Shown here piece by piece: positions 25,831-34,207 of a stretch of 35,332 bases of DNA. The DNA comes from Elusimicrobia bacterium HGW-Elusimicrobia-3 (GTDB lineage Bacteria > Elusimicrobiota > Elusimicrobia > Elusimicrobiales > UBA9959). Numbering within the stretch: the stretch's first letter is position 1; each line of letters opens with the position of its first letter. The notes under the pieces were generated by a model. That model had not been told where the DNA came from. It saw only the letters and a program-made list of their open reading frames with translations, and made no database searches. The position numbers and the translations under genes are program-made. The stretch lies in NCBI GenBank assembly GCA_002840355.1, contig PHAL01000026.1, positions 1-35,332 on the forward strand, given 5' to 3'.

Positions 25831-26639
25831 TAATCGTTTACCGCGGTTTCCAGGTCGCGAGCGGTGCGGCGCGGGCGGGCTATGCCGCGCTTGGAGGCTT
25901 CCACGAAGTCCAGGATCAGCGCGGCTTCCTGCGGCAGGTTCTCTCCGCGCAGCTGCGCCACGGCGTCCTTGAGCAGCAGGCCGCGGAAGAACAGGGTCTT
26001 GAAGACGTGCTTGACGGCCTTGATCTGCTCGCGGGTATAGCCGTTGCGGCGCATGCCCACGAGGTTCAGGGCCACCGGGCGGGCGCGGTCGCCCTGCGCG
26101 GTGACGTAGGGGATGATGTCCTGGTTGGCCATGCCGCCGCCGGAGATCATGGCGAGCTTGCCGATGCGGGTGAACTGGTGGATGCCGGCCAGCCCGCTGA
26201 TGAGCGCGCGGTCGCCGATCTCCACGTGGCCGGCCGCGCTGGCGCAGTTGACCATCACCACGTTGTCGCCGACGCGGCAGTCGTGGCCGAGGTGCGAGTT
26301 GGCCATCAGCATGCAGTTCGAGCCCATCGTGGTGACGTCGGTGTGGGCGCCGCGGTGCAGGCTGACGTTCTCGCGGATGACGTTGTTGTCGCCCATGATA
26401 AAGCGCTTGTGCTCGCCCTTGTAGGACCAGTCCTGCGGGGGCATGCCCACGTAGGCCGCGCCCGTGAACAGGTTGTTCTTGCCCACGGTGCAGAACTCGA
26501 AGATGCAGTGCGGGCCTATCTTGGTGCCGGCGCCTATCTGCACGTCCTCGCCGATGACGGTGAGGGGGCCTATCTCCACGTCCTCGCCGATCTGGGCTTT
26601 GGGGTCTATGACCGCGGTGGGGTGTATCTTTGTGGGCAT
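25830..26639 (-). CDS. lpxA: Acyl-ACP--UDP-N-acetylglucosamine O-acyltransferase LpxA
   Basis: A 269-residue left-handed beta-helix acyltransferase that starts lipid A synthesis by 3-O-acylating UDP-GlcNAc. Hexapeptide repeats run through residues 5-175. The catalytic base is His119 in ANSHLGHDCRVG (E. coli His125). The residue aligned by eye with E. coli Gly173, the chain-length ruler, is Gly166 in MISGGGMANQD, which would favour a longer acyl chain (tentative). The C-terminal domain (GMRRNGYTREQIKAVKHVFKTLF) is normal. Twenty-seven bases separate it from fabZ. Confidence 0.96.
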   Translation of the reverse strand: MPTKIHPTAVIDPKAQIGEDVEIGPLTVIGEDVQIGAGTKIGPHCIFEFCTVGKNNLFTGAAYVGMPPQDWSYKGEHKRFIMGDNNVIRENVSLHRGAHTDVTTMGSNCMLMANSHLGHDCRVGDNVVMVNCASAAGHVEIGDRALISGLAGIHQFTRIGKLAMISGGGMANQDIIPYVTAQGDRARPVALNLVGMRRNGYTREQIKAVKHVFKTLFFRGLLLKDAVAQLRGENLPQEAALILDFVEASKRGIARPRRTARDLETAVND

Positions 26640-26666
26640 TTCGGTTTCCTCCGGAAAATTAAACGC

Positions 26667-27125
26667 TTAACCTAGGGCGAAGGTCAGTTCGGCTTCGGCG
26701 GCGGATTCGTCGCCCACCCAGGCCTCGGCCCTGACCTTGCCGAGGTGGCTCTTCATGCGCAGGATCTCCACGTGCATCTTCAGCACGTCGCCGGGCACTA
26801 CCTGGCGGCGGAACTTGGCCTTGCTGATGCCGGCGAAGAAGCCCAGGCGGCCCTTGGTCTCGGGCAGGGCCATCATCATCGCGGCCGCGGTCTGGGCCAT
26901 GCCCTCGAGCATCAGCACGCCGGGCATGATGGGCTTCTCGGGGAAGTGGCCGTGGAAATACAGCTCGTTGGCGCTGACGCACTTGACGCCGACGCAGTAC
27001 TTGCCTTCCTCGACGACCTCGACGCGGTCCACCATCATGAAGGGATAGCGGTGGGGAATGATCTTGAGTATTTCTTCGCAGGGGATGACGCGTACGGGCT
27101 TGTAGGGGCGCGGGGTTTCGGTCAT
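26667..27125 (-). CDS. fabZ: 3-hydroxyacyl-[ACP] dehydratase FabZ
   Basis: A 152-residue hot-dog-fold enzyme that dehydrates 3-hydroxyacyl-ACP in fatty-acid elongation. IIPHRYPFMMVDRV (22-35), FHGHFPEKPIMPGVLMLEGMAQ with catalytic His60 and Glu74, and the strand GRLGFFAGISKAKFRRQVVPGD are diagnostic. Placing fabZ between lpxC and lpxA is a common arrangement: FabZ and LpxA compete for the same 3-hydroxyacyl-ACP, so co-expression balances phospholipid and lipid A supply. Here lpxC and fabZ are separate genes, three bases apart, not fused. Confidence 0.95.
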   Translation of the reverse strand: MTETPRPYKPVRVIPCEEILKIIPHRYPFMMVDRVEVVEEGKYCVGVKCVSANELYFHGHFPEKPIMPGVLMLEGMAQTAAAMMMALPETKGRLGFFAGISKAKFRRQVVPGDVLKMHVEILRMKSHLGKVRAEAWVGDESAAEAELTFALG

Positions 27126-27128
27126 GGT

Positions 27129-27959
27129 TTAGAGGGCCTTTTCCAATAATAGTTTAGCAAAATTGACGTTGGCGGCGTGGCCGGGGCGCTCGGCCTCTAT
27201 ATAGATATCCTTGAGCGGCCGGCCGGCCAGGGCGAGGTCGCCTATGAGGTCCAGCAGCTTGTGCCGGGCGAATTCGTCGGGGTAGCGCAGGCCGCCCTTG
27301 GCCAGGATCTCTCCCTCGGCTATGACCACGGCGTTGTCCAGCGAGCCGCCCAGCCCCAGGCCGGCCTTCTTCAAGGCCTCGAGCTCGTGCGAGAAGCCGA
27401 ACGTGCGGGCCGGCGCCACGCGGACCAGGTACTCTTCCGGCGACAGCATGAATTCCACGGTCTGCCGGCCCACCAGCTTGTGCGGGTAGTCGTAGGTAAG
27501 TTTTATGAAAACGCAGTCTTTCATCGGCCTGGCGAGGAAACGGATGTCGCCCTTGGCCATCTCGAGCTGGCCGCCGATGGAAAGGGGTTTGCGCTCCTGT
27601 TCCTGTTTTTCCGTGAGACCGGCTTTGTGGAGCGCGGTCGCGAAGGGCAGGGCGGAGCCGTCGGCGGCCGGCGGTTCCTCGCCGGTGATCTCTATGTCCA
27701 GGTCGTCTATGCCCAGCCCCGCGGCGGCGGACAGCAGGTGCTCTACGGTGTAAATGTTGTTCTTGCCGTCGCTGATATTGGTGCCGCGCGCGGTGCCGGC
27801 TATGCGGTCGAGCGTGGCCGGTATCGGTTCGGCGAACAGCGGGCTGAGAAAGCGGTACCCCGTAGCCCCCGCCGCCGGCAGAAAAGTCACCCTGGCAGGC
27901 TTCCCCTTATGCAGGCCGATGCCCTCTATTGTTGTCGAAGATTTGATCGTCGTTCTCAT
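27129..27959 (-). CDS. lpxC: UDP-3-O-acyl-N-acetylglucosamine deacetylase LpxC
   Basis: A 276-residue zinc amidase for the committed step of lipid A synthesis. The zinc ligands of E. coli LpxC (His79, His238, Asp242) correspond to His74 in TVEHLLSA, His233 and Asp237 in FARHKLLDLIGD; the catalytic His265 matches His261 in GHAANV and Glu78 matches Glu73. The protein ends shortly after GHAANV and lacks the long C-terminal tail used for FtsH-mediated turnover in E. coli, so regulation by the PbgA-like protein, if any, would need another signal. No Shine-Dalgarno is visible before the ATG. The 410-base upstream gap with repeats suggests it has its own promoter. Confidence 0.96.
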   Translation of the reverse strand: MRTTIKSSTTIEGIGLHKGKPARVTFLPAAGATGYRFLSPLFAEPIPATLDRIAGTARGTNISDGKNNIYTVEHLLSAAAGLGIDDLDIEITGEEPPAADGSALPFATALHKAGLTEKQEQERKPLSIGGQLEMAKGDIRFLARPMKDCVFIKLTYDYPHKLVGRQTVEFMLSPEEYLVRVAPARTFGFSHELEALKKAGLGLGGSLDNAVVIAEGEILAKGGLRYPDEFARHKLLDLIGDLALAGRPLKDIYIEAERPGHAANVNFAKLLLEKAL

Positions 27960-28091
27960 CGTTAAATTTATTCGCTGAAAGTTTTACTGAGGCCCGCCAA
28001 GGGTACGCCCTCTCCGGGCACGCTGATTTCCCGGCCTGCCACGGTCACAGGGGCCGGCAAAAACAGGGTCACTGCAGTGGCCTACGCCACT

Positions 28092-28170
28092 CGCACACCG
28101 TGCTCGCCCTTCCCCGTCTCGGCCCTCGCGCTTACGCAAGTTCGGGCCTCCGACAGGGTTTTGCCAACCC
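28092..28170 (+). repeat. REP-like repeat, copy B1
   Basis: It shares CGCACACCGTG, CGCGCTTACGCAAG and GGTTTTGC-AACCC with copy A (13121-13196) in the same order and at similar spacing. It ends with a small hairpin GGGTTTTGCCAACCC. Confidence 0.7.
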
Positions 28171-28192
28171 CTATGCCCGCGTCAGGCTGCAA

Positions 28193-28320
28193 GGCACGGC
28201 GAGGGTATGCCTTCGGAGGGGCCTCGCGAGGGCGAGGCTTGCGAAGCGCCGAGCCCGAGTGAAAGAGCGAGGCCACGGTGTGGCCGAGCGTACCCGCAGA
28301 AGGCGTACCCTCGCCGTGCC
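28193..28320. repeat. Long inverted repeat enclosing copy B2
   Basis: Arms of 22 bases at 28193-28214 and 28299-28320 pair with a single mismatch (core GGCACGGCGAGGGTA / TACCCTCGCCGTGCC). They enclose 84 bases that contain the inverted repeat copy B2. A transcript could form a long stem. Confidence 0.75.
28228..28290 (-). repeat. REP-like repeat, copy B2, inverted relative to B1
   Basis: GAGGGCGAGGCTTGCG and AAGCGCCGAGCCCGA match the reverse complement of copy A almost without gap, followed by AGAGCGAG and CACGGTGTG. With B1 it forms an inverted pair like a bacterial interspersed mosaic element. Confidence 0.7.
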
Positions 28321-28369
28321 CGCCGCGCCCGCTCTATGAGCGAGCGGCCGGCATGTTTCCTCCTGCCGT

Positions 28370-29398
28370 CTAGATCCCCAACTGCTTCTTGATCTTGTTG
28401 AGGGCGCGGTGCATTTCGGGGAGGCGGCCGAGCAAAGCTTCTATCTTCATGGCCTGCAGGCGCGGGCGGGCGGTGTGGCCGAAGACTATCTGGTTGGGGC
28501 CCAGGCTGGACATCACGCCGGTCTTGCCCATCACCACGGTGTTCTCGCCGATGGTGAGGTGGTCGGAGACGCCGGCCTGGCCGGCGATGATGACCCCGTC
28601 GCCCACCGCGGTGGAGCCGGCCACCGCGGCCTGCGCCAGGATCAGGCAGTTCTTTCCGAGCCTGACATTGTGCGCGATGTGCACTAAATTGTCGATCTTG
28701 GTGCCGGCGCCGATCACGGTGGTCTCCAGCGCGGCGCGGTCTATGGCGGCGTTGGCTCCGATCTCCACCTTGTCTTCAATGACCACGCGGCCGAGCTGCG
28801 GTATCTTCTCGTGCGTGCCGCGGGGGGAAGTGTAGCCGAAGCCGTCGGAACCTATTACCGTGCCGGCGTGTATTATGACCTCTATCCCGATCTCGCAGGC
28901 GTCCATGATCTTGACGCCGGGGTAAAGGCGGGAGCGGGCCCCCACCCGGGCGTTGCGGCCCACGTAGCACTGCGCGCCTATCACGGCGCCGGTGCCCACC
29001 ACGGCCCCGTCCTCGACAACGGCGCAGGCGCCGATGTGGACGTCCTCGCCGATCTTGGCGGAAGCAGAAACGACGGCCGAGGGATGCGCGCCGGGCGGGG
29101 GCAGCGGGCGCATCTCTTTCTCCACCAGCCGCAGCGCCAGCATGAAAGCGTAGCGCGGGTTCTTGGTATAGACCACGACGCCGGGGAAAGCCTTGAGCGC
29201 CTCCTCGCAGCCGCGGGGCGCCAGCAGGCAGCCGGCCCTCGAGGCCAGCGCGGCGGGCGCCATGGCGGCATCGGCCAGGAAAGCCAGGTCGGCGGGGCCG
29301 GCCAGCTCCAGGGGGGCGGCGGCGAAGAGCGGGGCGGACCCGTCGCCCTGCAGGTCGCCTTCGGCGAGGCGGGCTATGTCGGCGGCGGTCAGTTTCAT
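28370..29398 (-). CDS. lpxD: UDP-3-O-acylglucosamine N-acyltransferase LpxD
   Basis: A 342-residue enzyme that N-acylates UDP-3-O-acylglucosamine, the third step of lipid A synthesis. It has the N-terminal uridine-binding domain (1-100, with VVYTKNPRYAFMLAL), the left-handed beta-helix (about 105-300) and a C-terminal helix. Catalytic His243 lies in NLVHIAHNVRLG (E. coli His239), and GSDGFGYT (183-190) is also typical. Its ATG overlaps the ompH stop (ATGA). The downstream side faces the repeat element. Confidence 0.96.
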   Translation of the reverse strand: MKLTAADIARLAEGDLQGDGSAPLFAAAPLELAGPADLAFLADAAMAPAALASRAGCLLAPRGCEEALKAFPGVVVYTKNPRYAFMLALRLVEKEMRPLPPPGAHPSAVVSASAKIGEDVHIGACAVVEDGAVVGTGAVIGAQCYVGRNARVGARSRLYPGVKIMDACEIGIEVIIHAGTVIGSDGFGYTSPRGTHEKIPQLGRVVIEDKVEIGANAAIDRAALETTVIGAGTKIDNLVHIAHNVRLGKNCLILAQAAVAGSTAVGDGVIIAGQAGVSDHLTIGENTVVMGKTGVMSSLGPNQIVFGHTARPRLQAMKIEALLGRLPEMHRALNKIKKQLGI

Positions 29399-30207
29399 AG
29401 GCCGTTCTCCTCGAGCTTCTTTAACAGTTTGCCCGTCAGGTCCACCGCGTTCTGGCCGTAAAGGATATTGCGCTTGTCCACCACCACGCTGACCTCTTCC
29501 TTGATGGCCAGCTCGCGCAGGGCCACGTAGATGCGGCCCAGCAGCAGCTCACCCTTGCGGCTCTCGTATTCCAGCAGCTCGCGCTCGGCCTGGCGCTGCG
29601 CCTGGCGCAGCTCGGCTTCGCGCGTCACCACCTCGGCCTCTTTCTTCTGCAGCGCGGCCTCTATCTCCGGCACGGAGGTGGAGACGGAAAACTTGAAGTG
29701 GGCCACCGGCACCTTGGCCACGCCCGGCATGTCTATGCCGCCCATGCCCGGCAGGGCCTGCGGCAGCGCGGCGGCGGTGGAGGGGATGATCTCCGCGCCG
29801 GCGGGGGCTTCGGTGGAGGCGGCCACGGGCTGCGTAGAGACAGCGGCAGCGGCCAGCGCGGCGGCGGCCGCCCTGGTCTCGGCGGCTGCCTGCTCCACGC
29901 TGCGCTGCGTCTCGAGCAGGGAGGGCAGCGTCAGCGCGAACTCGCGCTCCTGGCGCAGCTTGGCCATCTCGGCCTTGAGCGTGAAGATGGCGGTCTTTTT
30001 GGCGTTCAGCGCGTCTTCCTTCTTCTTGATCTCGGAGAGGAAGTCCTCGCGCGCGCCGGCGGTGCCGGAGTAGTCCTTGAAGACGCGGTCGATGTCGACG
30101 TAGCCTATGGTGCCGGACTCGCCGCGGTTCTCCTGCAGCAGCAGTTCCAGCGCCCCGGCGCCGGCGGGGACCAGCGCGAGGAGAGCCGTGAGGATTAATT
30201 TTTTCAT
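29395..30207 (-). CDS. OmpH/Skp-family periplasmic chaperone with Ala/Pro-rich insertion
   Basis: A 270-residue exported protein with a signal peptide (1-19). Family landmarks are IGYVDIDRVFKDY (34-46), a first coiled-coil arm (about 52-110), a second arm (about 180-225) and the closing strand VSVVVDKRNILYGQNAVDLTGKLLKKL. Skp holds unfolded outer-membrane proteins for the Bam complex, and the position directly after bamA fits. It is roughly 90 residues longer than typical Skp because of an Ala/Pro/Gly-rich insertion (about 108-180) at the tentacle tip, which should lie where the client is gripped. Confidence 0.88.
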   Translation of the reverse strand: MKKLILTALLALVPAGAGALELLLQENRGESGTIGYVDIDRVFKDYSGTAGAREDFLSEIKKKEDALNAKKTAIFTLKAEMAKLRQEREFALTLPSLLETQRSVEQAAAETRAAAAALAAAAVSTQPVAASTEAPAGAEIIPSTAAALPQALPGMGGIDMPGVAKVPVAHFKFSVSTSVPEIEAALQKKEAEVVTREAELRQAQRQAERELLEYESRKGELLLGRIYVALRELAIKEEVSVVVDKRNILYGQNAVDLTGKLLKKLEENGL

Positions 30208-30249
30208 GATAACCTTCCGTTGTCCCTGGCGGCCCCGGGCCGCCGTGCT

Positions 30250-32649
30250 TTAGAACAGGTTGCCGAGCGTAAAGTAAATATCCGAGCGCTGCTCGCCGGT
30301 CTTGTGGTTGAAGCCGTGGCCCCAGTCCAGCCTGATCGGGAAGGCCGGCGTGGTGAAGCGGATGCCGAAGCCCGCGCCGGTCTTGAGGTTGGTGGTGCCG
30401 GTGCCGATGCGCGTGCTGATGTCGTCGAAGCCGTCCCACGAGTTGCCGATGTCGAAGAAGAACGCCCACTGCACTATCGTGCGGCGCCGCTCGCGCGCGA
30501 GCGGGAACTTGAACTCGATGTTGGCCACGTCGTAGACGCGGCCGCCGTTGAGCGGGCCGATCTGGCCGTTGTTGGAGTAGCCGCGCACCGTCTCGGCGCC
30601 GCCGAGGAAGTAGCGCTCGTACACCGGCACCGACTTGGTGTCGCCGAAGCGCCCCACGAAGCCGAAGCGGTTGGCGAAGGACAGCACGAACGGGTAGTCT
30701 TCGATCGAGAACAGCTTGAGGTTGTAGCTGTAGGAGATGGTGGGCTTGTAGTAATTCACGTCGCCCTGCAGCGGGCCGCCGGCGTACTCGATGCCGATGG
30801 AGGACTTGCTGCCGCGCGTGGCGTCCCAGATATTGTCGCGGGTATCGCGCGAGAATTCCACGTAGACCGACGAGGTGACGCTGGTGCCCTCCTGCAGCTC
30901 GCCGAGGTAGAGCGCGTCCACCTCGCTGATGCGCACCTTCTCGTAGGTGTAGGAGGTGCTGAGGCGGTACTTGTCCTCCTGGAACCGCGGCCCGAGGGAG
31001 ATCTTGCCGCCGGTGCGGCGCTCCGTGTAGGCCGAGAGGGTGTCGCGGTAGGGCTTGTAGTGACGCGTGTTGAAGATGTCGGCGCCCAGCGAGGTCGGGT
31101 GGTTCCCGATCCAGGGCGTGGTCCAGCTCAGGTAATAGTCCTGCACCCGCTTGCCGAAGTTCCACGACAGCGAGGTGCGGTGGGCGCGGCCGAACAGGTT
31201 CATGTGGGACAGCGACAGGGTGCCCACGAGGCCGTCCGTGGAGGAGATGCCGGCGCCGGCGGTCAGCATGCCGGGCTTGCCCTCGGCCACGTCGAAGACT
31301 AGATCCACCTTGTCGGGGTCGGCGGTGGGGTTGATGACGGGGCTGACGTCGTCGATGAAGCCCAGGTTGAAGATCTTCTCCTGGCTGCGGCGGATCTTGG
31401 AGGCGCTGAACACGTCGCCCTCCTTCTGCGTGATCTCGCGCCTCAGCACGTAGGTCTTGGTGGCCCTGTTGCCCTCAACGTCGATGTGGTCTACGAAGAT
31501 CTGGTTGTTCTCGGCGATCACGTAGGTGATGTCCGTCTCGCCGGTCTTCTCGTTGAAGACCCGCTCCGGGGAGAGCGCGGCCTTCAGATAACCCTTGTCG
31601 GCGTACTTCTCCTGGATGCCGCGCACGGTCTCCTCGAAGCGCTCCTGGTTGAAGAGCTTGCCGCGGCGGTAGGCCACTACGGGCAGCAGCTCGCTGGGCA
31701 GGTAGACCGAGTTGCCGGCGAAATAGGTGGCGCCGAACTTCTGCCGCACGCCCTCGGAGACCACGATGCGCAGGGTCACGCTGGAGCGGTTCTCGTTGAA
31801 GGTGACGGACGACTCCGTGATGCTGAACTCGCCGTAGCCGTTGTTGCGGTAGAAGGCCTCCAGGGCCTTCAGGTCGGCGTCGAGGTCCTGGGGGGAATAG
31901 ATCTTCTTCGGGCGGTTCTTGAGCTTCTTGATCAGCTTCTTGTGCGGGAAGCCGGCCGCCCCTTCCAGCACCACGGCGGCCATGCGGGCCTTGCGGCCCT
32001 CGGCCACGGTGACCGTCACGCGGCAGGACGACGCGGCGGTATCGAACTGCACGTCGTACTCGGCCCGCGCGTCGATAAAGCCCTTCTCGTGGTACTTGTC
32101 GGCGATCTTGATGATGTCCTCGCGCAGCTTCAGGTCGTCGAAGAAATCCTTCTCCTTGAGGGTCATCTCGTCCTTGACGGCCGTCTTGGACATGCCCTTG
32201 GCGCCCACCACCGTGACCGCCTTGACCACCGGCTTCTCGGAAATGATGTAAGTGACGCGCACCGGCACGGAGGAGCCGGCTGCCTCGGCCAGCTTGGGCG
32301 AGACGGCGAGGCCGTGCACCGGCTCGATGTCCACCGAGACCTTCTCCACGCTGCCCAGCGCCAGGATGGACTCTATGTCCTGCGCCACGAAATCCCTGCG
32401 GTAGAGCTTGCCTTTTCTGGCCTTGCCGGCGCGCAGCAGCACCTTGGGCTTCAGGTTGACATTGCCTTTCACGGCCGCCTCGGCGACCTCCCAGGGGCCG
32501 AGGCCGGCGCCCTCCTCTTCGGCCGGGGGCGGGGCGGGGACGGCGTTGTCGGCCGGGCCGGTCATGCCGGGCAGGTCCTGCGGGGTCTGGGCCGAAAGGG
32601 ACAGGAACGGGAGCGCGGTCAAAAGGAGCAGTAACTGGATTTTTTTCAT
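30250..32649 (-). CDS. bamA: Outer membrane protein assembly factor BamA
   Basis: A 799-residue Omp85-family protein, the core of the outer-membrane beta-barrel insertion machine. It has a signal peptide (1-20), a Pro/Glu linker, about five POTRA domains (roughly 40-430; for example FFDDLKLREDIIKIADKYHEKGFIDA, given here as a location at 170-195) and a 16-stranded barrel domain to the end. VRGYSNNG (688-695) is the lid-loop motif and the C-terminus ends in Phe after DIYFTLGNLF, as expected for a barrel. No Shine-Dalgarno is visible before the ATG. It heads the ompH-lpx cluster and is divergent from phoH. Confidence 0.95.
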   Translation of the reverse strand: MKKIQLLLLLTALPFLSLSAQTPQDLPGMTGPADNAVPAPPPAEEEGAGLGPWEVAEAAVKGNVNLKPKVLLRAGKARKGKLYRRDFVAQDIESILALGSVEKVSVDIEPVHGLAVSPKLAEAAGSSVPVRVTYIISEKPVVKAVTVVGAKGMSKTAVKDEMTLKEKDFFDDLKLREDIIKIADKYHEKGFIDARAEYDVQFDTAASSCRVTVTVAEGRKARMAAVVLEGAAGFPHKKLIKKLKNRPKKIYSPQDLDADLKALEAFYRNNGYGEFSITESSVTFNENRSSVTLRIVVSEGVRQKFGATYFAGNSVYLPSELLPVVAYRRGKLFNQERFEETVRGIQEKYADKGYLKAALSPERVFNEKTGETDITYVIAENNQIFVDHIDVEGNRATKTYVLRREITQKEGDVFSASKIRRSQEKIFNLGFIDDVSPVINPTADPDKVDLVFDVAEGKPGMLTAGAGISSTDGLVGTLSLSHMNLFGRAHRTSLSWNFGKRVQDYYLSWTTPWIGNHPTSLGADIFNTRHYKPYRDTLSAYTERRTGGKISLGPRFQEDKYRLSTSYTYEKVRISEVDALYLGELQEGTSVTSSVYVEFSRDTRDNIWDATRGSKSSIGIEYAGGPLQGDVNYYKPTISYSYNLKLFSIEDYPFVLSFANRFGFVGRFGDTKSVPVYERYFLGGAETVRGYSNNGQIGPLNGGRVYDVANIEFKFPLARERRRTIVQWAFFFDIGNSWDGFDDISTRIGTGTTNLKTGAGFGIRFTTPAFPIRLDWGHGFNHKTGEQRSDIYFTLGNLF

Positions 32650-32763
32650 ATATAAATAAAGAGACGCTGCGCGAGAGGGGCGTTGCGGCCGGCGTACGCG
32701 CGCTATCCTGTATCTTACTATTTTTACCCGCGCTTATAAATCCGCCTTTTCCGGTTTTTATGC

Positions 32764-32769
32764 TAGAAT
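32764..32769 (+). promoter_or_regulatory. Extended -10 of the PhoH gene
   Basis: TGCTAGAAT (32761-32769) is an extended -10 with five of six consensus bases. The -35 position is poor. It implies a leader of about 80 bases before the ATG at 32855. Confidence 0.4.
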
Positions 32770-32854
32770 TAGCGGAGTTTAACGCGGGTAGCCGTAATAA
32801 TACGGCACAGGGGCGCCGGCGGTTGCGTCCCGACCCCGGGCCAACGGAGAAAAA

Positions 32855-34153
32855 ATGAAAAAAGTATACATCCTCGACACCAACGTGCTGATACACGATC
32901 CCCTTTCCTTCACCAAGTTCGAAGACAACACCGTGGTGGTCCCGATCTCCGTGATCGAGGAGCTGGACAACTTCAAGCATACCGCCGACGAGCGCGGCAA
33001 GAGCGCCCGCATCGTTTCGCGCAAGCTCGACGAGTTCCGCATGAAAGGCAAGCTGAACGCCGGCGTGAAGACCGAGGCCGGCGGCACGCTGATCGTGGAC
33101 CTCGACCACGTGCAGGTTCTCCCCAAGGAGTTCAAGCTCCTGGAGATGGACAACCGCATCCTCAATACCGCCTACTGGTACGAGCAGAAGAAGCACAGCG
33201 CCATCCTGGTGACCAAGGACATCAACCTGCGCCTGAAGGCCGAGGCCGTGGGCCTGACCACCGAGGATTACGAGGCCGGCAAGGTGAACGTGGACGAGCT
33301 GTACCCCGGGCTGGTGGCGCTCGACTTCTCCTCCGCCGCCGTGGACAAGTTTTACAAGGACCACGAGATCAAGAGCCCCGAGGAGCTTTCTCCCAACGAG
33401 TTCGTGGTGATCCATTCCAAAGAGGACCCCAAGAAATCCGCGCTGGGCCGCGTGGACCCTTCGGACCCGACCAAGATACGCGCGCTCAACCCGGAGCCGT
33501 CGCCGTGGGGCATCCGCCCGCTCAACAAGGAGCAGCGCTGCGCGATGGAGCTGCTGCTCGACGACTCCGTCAAGCTCGTCACGCTGCTCGGCGCCGCCGG
33601 CACCGGCAAGACGCTGATGACGCTGGTCTGCGGCCTGCAGAAAGCCGTGGAGGAGAGCGTCTACCGCAAGCTGATCATCTGCCGCCCGATCGTCCCCGTC
33701 GGCAAGGACATCGGCTTCATCCCCGGCACCAAGGAAGAGAAGCTTTCCACCTGGATGGGGGCCATCTACGACAACCTCGAGTACGTGATGGACAAGCGCC
33801 ACCAGGAGAGCGCGATAGAGAAGTTCGAGTACCTGCTGCAGAACGAGAAGATAGAGATCGCCTCGGTGACGCATATCCGCGGCCGCTCGCTGCCCAAGCA
33901 GTACATGATCGTGGACGACGCGCAGAACCTGACGCCGCACGAGATCAAGACCATTCTGTCGCGCGCCGGCGAGGGCACCAAGGTGGTCGTGACCGGGGAC
34001 CCGTACCAGATAGACAACCCCTACCTGGACATCGCCTCCAACGGCCTCACGTACATCGTCGACCGCATGCGCGGCCAGAAGATCTACGGGCACCTGACGT
34101 TCACCAAGACCGAGCGCAGCTCGCTGGCGGCGCTGGTGGCTGAACTGCTGTAA
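32855..34153 (+). CDS. PIN-PhoH fusion ATPase (PhoH2 type)
   Basis: A 432-residue fusion. The N-terminal PIN ribonuclease domain (1-140) keeps its acidic site: Asp8 (ILDTNVLIHD), Glu36 (VIEELD), Asp99 and Asp122 (TKDINLRLKA). The C-terminal PhoH helicase-like ATPase (about 220-430) has Walker A GAAGTGKT (246-253), ICRPIVPVGKDIGFIPG, Walker B YMIVDDAQNLTPHE and VVTGDPYQID. PhoH2 proteins unwind and cut RNA. Walker B reads DDAQ where DEAQ is usual, replacing the catalytic Glu355 by Asp. An ACGGAGA ribosome-binding site precedes the ATG. It is monocistronic with a strong terminator; no separate toxin-antitoxin partner gene is seen. Confidence 0.93.
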   Translation: MKKVYILDTNVLIHDPLSFTKFEDNTVVVPISVIEELDNFKHTADERGKSARIVSRKLDEFRMKGKLNAGVKTEAGGTLIVDLDHVQVLPKEFKLLEMDNRILNTAYWYEQKKHSAILVTKDINLRLKAEAVGLTTEDYEAGKVNVDELYPGLVALDFSSAAVDKFYKDHEIKSPEELSPNEFVVIHSKEDPKKSALGRVDPSDPTKIRALNPEPSPWGIRPLNKEQRCAMELLLDDSVKLVTLLGAAGTGKTLMTLVCGLQKAVEESVYRKLIICRPIVPVGKDIGFIPGTKEEKLSTWMGAIYDNLEYVMDKRHQESAIEKFEYLLQNEKIEIASVTHIRGRSLPKQYMIVDDAQNLTPHEIKTILSRAGEGTKVVVTGDPYQIDNPYLDIASNGLTYIVDRMRGQKIYGHLTFTKTERSSLAALVAELL

Positions 34154-34166
34154 GCGGGGAACCGCG

Positions 34167-34207
34167 AAAGAAAGGGCCGGCCGCGAAGCCGGCCCTTTTC
34201 TTTTTTA
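34167..34207. terminator. Bidirectional terminator between phoH and the U32-like gene
   Basis: A 10-bp core stem AAGGGCCGGC/GCCGGCCCTT with a CGCGAA loop, extended by A-rich and T-rich arms, and followed by CTTTTTT on the plus strand. Confidence 0.88.

Larger units (their letters stand above)
27960..28369. other. Non-coding gap inside the lipid A cluster
   Basis: A 410-base stretch between lpxD and lpxC, both on the minus strand. About 230 bases of it (28092-28320) are REP/BIME-like palindromes. The 130 bases nearest lpxC are unique and must hold any lpxC promoter, but I see no convincing -35/-10 pair. No gene is supported; the open frames across the repeats are Arg/Ala-rich artefacts. Confidence 0.7.

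Noticed and set aside
28092-28320. CRISPR array
   Set aside because: The repeats are inverted and imperfect, with no regular spacers and no cas genes.
28077-28392. Short Arg/Ala-rich open frames between lpxC and lpxD
   Set aside because: They are translations of palindromic repeats in both strands and lack ribosome-binding sites.
31475-34093. An 872-residue minus-strand open frame
   Set aside because: It runs antisense to phoH and out of frame through bamA; both of those are strongly supported genes.
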